Notes under the pieces: model-generated
Seen by the model: the letters and a program-made list of their open reading frames with translations, nothing else
What the model was told of the DNA's origin: nothing
Database searches by the model: none
Part shown: in pieces, positions 50,722 to 54,079 of the stretch
Layout of the letters: the number at the start of each line of letters is the position of its first letter
How positions within the stretch are numbered: position 1 is the stretch's first letter
Position numbers and translations under genes: made by a program
Assembly: GCA_021780215.1 (NCBI GenBank)
Contig: JAJXZD010000213.1
Location: 1 to 54,079 of the forward strand
Direction of reading: 5' to 3'
Source of the DNA: Acidobacteriota bacterium
GTDB lineage: Bacteria > Acidobacteriota > Terriglobia > Acidiferrales > UBA7541
Length of the DNA: 54,079 nucleotides

Positions 50722-50928
50722 TCACTTTGAGCGCCCCTTATAGATGAACCGAGCGACGGCAGCGCGCGATTTGCGGCGCTTGCTGGCGCGGGGGAAAGTT
50801 CCACTGTAGTTCATGCGCGGAACCACTCCGGGCTTCGCAGTCCAAGCAAGCGCTCGGGGGAATGCGGCGGGACGTCCTTTGCGGGGCGTCCCGCTTTTCT
50901 TTTGCGCGACGCGCGCAGGGAGCTTCAT
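50722..50928 (-). CDS. possible small basic protein coupled to the helicase gene
   Basis: An open frame of 68 codons starts with an ATG that overlaps the helicase TGA by 4 nt (ATGA) and ends in a very basic tail (SKRRKSRAAVARFIYKGRSK). GGAGGG lies 12 nt before the ATG. However, the frame contains the terminator hairpin 50867-50894, which argues against coding, and its codon use is not distinctive. I recognise no family. Confidence 0.3.
   Translation of the reverse strand: MKLPARVAQKKSGTPRKGRPAAFPRALAWTAKPGVVPRMNYSGTFPRASKRRKSRAAVARFIYKGRSK
50867..50905 (+). terminator. rho-independent terminator
   Basis: Arms GCGGGACGTCC (50867-50877) and GGGCGTCCCGC (50884-50894) form an 11-bp stem with one G-U pair and a 6-nt loop (TTTGCG), followed by TTTTCTTTT. 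It ends plus-strand transcription from paralogue 3 before it enters the antisense strand of the helicase gene. It is the clearest intrinsic terminator in the window. Confidence 0.8.
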
Positions 50929-53921
50929 TCGCCAGCGCTGCCCTCCGCATTCGCGACGGGATGGCCTCCCGGTGCGGCCTCATAGGCAGGGCACAGCAGC
51001 CGATAGTCGCAGTATTTGCACAGATAGCCCGGCTTGGCGTGGAAGTCTCCCGCGCGAATCTGGGAAGCCACCATGTCAATTTTTTCCTTGGTGGCGGAAA
51101 GAGCCTTGGCGTCGCGGGTGGTGGCAACCGCTTCATTGGTCATCAGGTTGTAAAGCACCAGCCGTTTCGCATCGAGACCCAACACCTCCCGCGCCGCGAG
51201 TGCGTAAATGCTCAGCTGCAAATCGGTGCGGGCTCTCTTTTCGTCGCGCGGCTTTCCGGTCTTGTAGTCCACGATCTCGATCCCGTCGTCGCCGCGATTG
51301 ACCTGATCCATTCGCCCGGTGACGACGACGTCGTGCTCGAGCGGCAGTTCGAAGGTCTTTTCCTGATACAGCATGCGGGCGGGCACCGCCGAATAGCTGC
51401 GATGAAAGGCCTCCAACTGCTCGCGCCCGGCCTTGCGATATTCCTGCTCCTGATAGTCGTCCGGAAAACCCGTCGAGGACCATTCGCGGTCATACACCGC
51501 CATCGCCTCCTCGAGAGGCATGGCTCCTCGCTTGGAGATTTCCCGCACCATCTCCTGAATCGTGCGGTGCATGACGCTGCCAAACGTCGCCTGCGGATGC
51601 GGCCCGCCGCGAAGGCTCCACATGTGGCCGAACATATATTTCAGGGGACATTGTTCGTAATCATTGATCGCCGACGCGCTCAAATGGAGCGGCTCCGGCC
51701 GCGGAGGATGAAACGCGCTGGCCCACATCGCCACGCGCGAATAGGCCCGCGTGCCGCCCGGGGCATGCCCGAAAAGCGACTCGGTCGAATGGGACGCTCC
51801 GGCGTCACTTCCCGCCGGCGCCTGCGGGGTGAGCTGCATGGCATCGAATTTCTGAATCTTCGCATTCGCCAGAAAATCGTCGAGGAAAGGTGACGCCGAC
51901 TTGCGGCGGTTGACGATCGTCGAAATCGTCAGGTGCCGGCGCGCGCGCGTCAGCGCCACGTAGAAGAGCCTCCGCTCCTCCTGAATCTGAAAATCTCCCT
52001 TGGGCAGCTCTTCCTTCATCAGCTCCGGGGGAAATTCGAACTCCGGCGGGCGTGCCTTCGACGGAAATTCACCCTTCGAGAGCCGCAGCAGGAACACGTG
52101 GGGAAACTCGAGCCCCTTGGCCCCGTGGACGGTCATAAGCTGCACGGCGTCATCCGGGACCTCCTGCTCGAGCAGGATGTCCCCGTTCGCCTCCTGAAAG
52201 TAGGCCAGGTATTCGAGAAAATCGCGCAGCTGCCGCCCCTCGCTCTTCTTCTCCCATTCCTTGACGAATGTGGCGAAACGCTCGAGATGGCGGCTGTCCG
52301 AATCCGAAGGCAGCGGCGCCAGCTCGAGCCCCGCGATCAATTCGTCGAGCAGCTCTGTGGCGCTGGCTTTCCGCGCGCTCTGCCGAAGCCGGCTCAGGAG
52401 TTGGAGGAATTCATCCAGGCGCACGCCTTTGCGCTGAAATGCCGCATCATGCTGCGCCGATTCGGCCTCGTCCGCCAGCGGCCGGCGATGATTCTTCTCC
52501 GCACGTTCCGCCAGCCGAACAAGATCGCGCGGCTCGAGGCCCCAATAGGGTGCGGCCAGTGCCCTCGCGCAAGCCACATTGTCACCTGGATTGCCGATTA
52601 GCCGCAGCCAGGCCAGCAGGTCGCGCACCAGCATACTCGACAGAATGGAGACTCTCCGGATCACGTAAGGAATGCGGCGCCGCCGCAGTACTTCCAGCAA
52701 GGGCTCGCGATGAGCGTGCTTGCGGTAGAGTACGGCCAGGCTGTGCCAGGGCGTCCCCGTGCCGTGCAACCGCTCGATCTCCGACGCCACCCAGAGTGCT
52801 TCCTCCTCGGGCGTCGAAAATTCGGCCACGCGAACCTTGTCTCCGGGAGGATTTTCGGTGAATAGCCGGCTGGCCGGGAGCAGCGGAGATTTCTCGTTAT
52901 GTTCGATCACTGCATGGGCCACGTTCAGGATGCGCTGCGTGGACCGGTAGTTCTGCGAAAGCGGCGCCAGGTGCTTCCGTGTCTTCTCTTTGGCCGCCGC
53001 GCCGCGCACCCCGCAAAAGCGCTCCAGAAAGATGGTGAAGCTGCCGAAAGACGCCCCGCGGAACCGGTAGATGGCCTGGTGATGGTCGCCCACGGCCATG
53101 ATGTTGCCGTGCCTCTCGGCGAGCAGCGACAGCAATTCAATCTGCGCGATATTGGTATCCTGAAACTCGTCCACCAGCACGTAGCGGATCTGCTCCTGCA
53201 TCCGTGTCCGCAGCGCCGCGTCCTTCTGGAGCAACTCGACGGCCCTCTGGAGCTGCGCCCCGAAGGTATAGAGATTGCGCTCGCGCAACAGCCGGTCGCT
53301 GACCAGGTAAACCCGCGTCAGCTCTTCCTGCCGCGCGATCTGCCTCTCGAAATCGGCGCGGGCCTGCGCGTCAAGGCCCGCGCGCACGCGTTCATATTTC
53401 CGCCGCAGTTCTGCGGCGTAGTGCGCATAATCCTCCGGGATCACCAGCTCGTCCTGGCAGCGCGAGAAGAACTTCACAAAATCATTCAGGAATTCGCCCG
53501 GCTCCTGCAGTCGCTTGAAGACCTCCAGTCCCAGCTCGCTGATATTCCGCCGCAGCAGAATCCAGTGGTCAATTTCCTCGAGCACTTCCGCCGCCGGATC
53601 GGCCTCGCGCAGGATTCGTTCCAGGCAGAAGCGGTGGAACGTGCCGAGCCATACGCCTTCTGCCCGCTCCCCGATGGCCCGCGTCACGCGGCTCTTCATC
53701 TCTCCGGCGGCTTTGTCGGTGAACGTCAGAGCGACGATGTTCTCCCCGCGAAGATCGGGCTGCGTCTCGAGCAGGTTCCGGATGCGCTCGGTGATGACGC
53801 GGGTCTTTCCCGTTCCCGCGCCCGCCACCACCAGCAGCGGTCCTTCCCCGTGCTCGACCGCCGCGCGCTGCTCCGCATTGAGCGGAAAGGCGCCGGCACC
53901 CGGATTGGCTCGCTCAGTCAT
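50925..53921 (-). CDS. UvrD/PcrA-type superfamily 1 helicase with C-terminal RecB-like Fe-S nuclease
   Basis: The 998-aa protein unwinds DNA 3' to 5' using ATP and has a nuclease domain. The helicase part shows Walker A (GAGTGKT, 34-40), LTFTDKAAGEMK, VDEFQDTN, QNYRSTQRI and the VHGAKGLEFPHVF motif. The C-terminal PD-(D/E)xK nuclease has the GRMDQV and IVDYKTGK motifs near residues 865-890. Four Cys fit a Fe-S cluster as in AddB and Cas4: one near 757 (YEQCPLKY), then C-x2-C-x5-C near 968-977 (CKYCDYRLLC). This is the AddA-like or PcrA-nuclease class for repair or phage defence. Its role in this genome is not predictable. It starts about 150 nt from the window end, and a small ORF may be coupled at its 3' end. 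Confidence 0.92.
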   Translation of the reverse strand: MTERANPGAGAFPLNAEQRAAVEHGEGPLLVVAGAGTGKTRVITERIRNLLETQPDLRGENIVALTFTDKAAGEMKSRVTRAIGERAEGVWLGTFHRFCLERILREADPAAEVLEEIDHWILLRRNISELGLEVFKRLQEPGEFLNDFVKFFSRCQDELVIPEDYAHYAAELRRKYERVRAGLDAQARADFERQIARQEELTRVYLVSDRLLRERNLYTFGAQLQRAVELLQKDAALRTRMQEQIRYVLVDEFQDTNIAQIELLSLLAERHGNIMAVGDHHQAIYRFRGASFGSFTIFLERFCGVRGAAAKEKTRKHLAPLSQNYRSTQRILNVAHAVIEHNEKSPLLPASRLFTENPPGDKVRVAEFSTPEEEALWVASEIERLHGTGTPWHSLAVLYRKHAHREPLLEVLRRRRIPYVIRRVSILSSMLVRDLLAWLRLIGNPGDNVACARALAAPYWGLEPRDLVRLAERAEKNHRRPLADEAESAQHDAAFQRKGVRLDEFLQLLSRLRQSARKASATELLDELIAGLELAPLPSDSDSRHLERFATFVKEWEKKSEGRQLRDFLEYLAYFQEANGDILLEQEVPDDAVQLMTVHGAKGLEFPHVFLLRLSKGEFPSKARPPEFEFPPELMKEELPKGDFQIQEERRLFYVALTRARRHLTISTIVNRRKSASPFLDDFLANAKIQKFDAMQLTPQAPAGSDAGASHSTESLFGHAPGGTRAYSRVAMWASAFHPPRPEPLHLSASAINDYEQCPLKYMFGHMWSLRGGPHPQATFGSVMHRTIQEMVREISKRGAMPLEEAMAVYDREWSSTGFPDDYQEQEYRKAGREQLEAFHRSYSAVPARMLYQEKTFELPLEHDVVVTGRMDQVNRGDDGIEIVDYKTGKPRDEKRARTDLQLSIYALAAREVLGLDAKRLVLYNLMTNEAVATTRDAKALSATKEKIDMVASQIRAGDFHAKPGYLCKYCDYRLLCPAYEAAPGGHPVANAEGSAGE

Positions 53922-54079
53922 GATTTGACGCCGCCTATCTTAGCAGACTCCCCAAAGGCGAACACGCGGCGAAGGTAGCACCCGGGATGATTCGGACGGA
54001 AAGTGATCTTCAGGGAAGGAACTCGCGAGCAGACCGCACTGCGCTCACGTGCTGCTGCCGGCGGCCTTCTTCAACGGCT
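53922..54079. other. region upstream of the helicase gene, no supported gene
   Basis: The last 158 nt hold the presumed helicase promoter region (a weak TAAGAT box on the minus strand near 53940) and no gene that I can support. A minus-strand open end (54079 to a TGA at 54045-54047) could be the tail of a gene beyond the window. Confidence 0.3.

Noticed and set aside
1-54079. CRISPR arrays, insertion sequences, phage genes
   Set aside because: No tandem repeat-spacer pattern, transposase, integrase or terminal repeats were found.

Overview
The window is GC-rich, densely coded chromosomal DNA with no mobile elements, rRNA, tRNA or CRISPR that I can see. The best taxonomic clue is a run of three secreted von Willebrand A proteins of the type described as acidobacterial (VWFA domain, with a conserved C-terminal RKGYY motif). 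Together with lipid A genes (lpxK, waaA), an Mla-type lipid ABC transporter and a TonB-like protein, this points to a diderm member of the Acidobacteriota. The taxonomic call is inference; single-gene phylogeny was not possible.

Layout. 1-4.6 kb: a secreted YVTN-type beta-propeller, a secreted M28 metallopeptidase and a TIGR01777 epimerase-like oxidoreductase. 4.7-6.3 kb: a possible 45-aa ORF, a membrane diguanylate cyclase and an XRE regulator. 6.4-11.3 kb: ispG and a 1155-aa transporter/acyltransferase/acyl-ACP synthetase fusion. 11.3-16.8 kb (minus): envelope genes mlaD, mlaF, mlaE, lpxK and waaA. 16.9-19.9 kb (minus): a flavocytochrome cluster of the 4-cresol dehydrogenase / vanillyl-alcohol oxidase type, with a Tat-signal protein upstream. 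20-27.4 kb: single genes (IPMDH-like dehydrogenase, PilZ, dienelactone hydrolase, YbjQ, exported proteins, DinB), then a MoaD-like/Asp-box propeller pair and an HxlR regulator. 27.5-31.7 kb: a secreted S55-type peptidase and a large secreted propeller protein. 31.9-34.4 kb: proB-proA. 34.4-41.9 kb: a polytopic membrane protein, a GH63-like glycosidase, a VOC-fold protein, an exported protein and a TonB-like protein. 42.1-47.3 kb: the ileS-lspA-lgt-rluD operon. 47.3-50.7 kb: three VWFA paralogues in + - + orientation. 50.9-53.9 kb: a UvrD/PcrA-type helicase fused to a RecB-like nuclease with four Fe-S cysteines.

How the genes fit together. Much of the window serves the envelope: phospholipid recycling (fusion protein), lipid trafficking (Mla), lipid A (LpxK, WaaA), lipoprotein maturation (LspA, Lgt) and many secreted repeat proteins. 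c-di-GMP appears twice (GGDEF with I-site, PilZ). Several operons use 4-nt ATGA/GTGA overlaps.

Most worth a second look: (1) the S55 protein, in which the Ser-containing half precedes the His-containing half, the reverse of SpoIVB, followed at once by a secreted propeller; (2) the flavocytochrome, in which a VAO-like His at the flavin-attachment position is combined with a cytochrome c partner; (3) MlaF with Ser replacing the Walker B catalytic Glu, next to an MlaD tail of five repeats spaced exactly 34 residues; (4) several genes whose sigma70-like -10 box sits 6-9 nt from the ATG with no Shine-Dalgarno, suggesting leaderless mRNAs; (5) a third VWFA paralogue that has lost its MIDAS motif; (6) the MoaD-like/Asp-box propeller pair.
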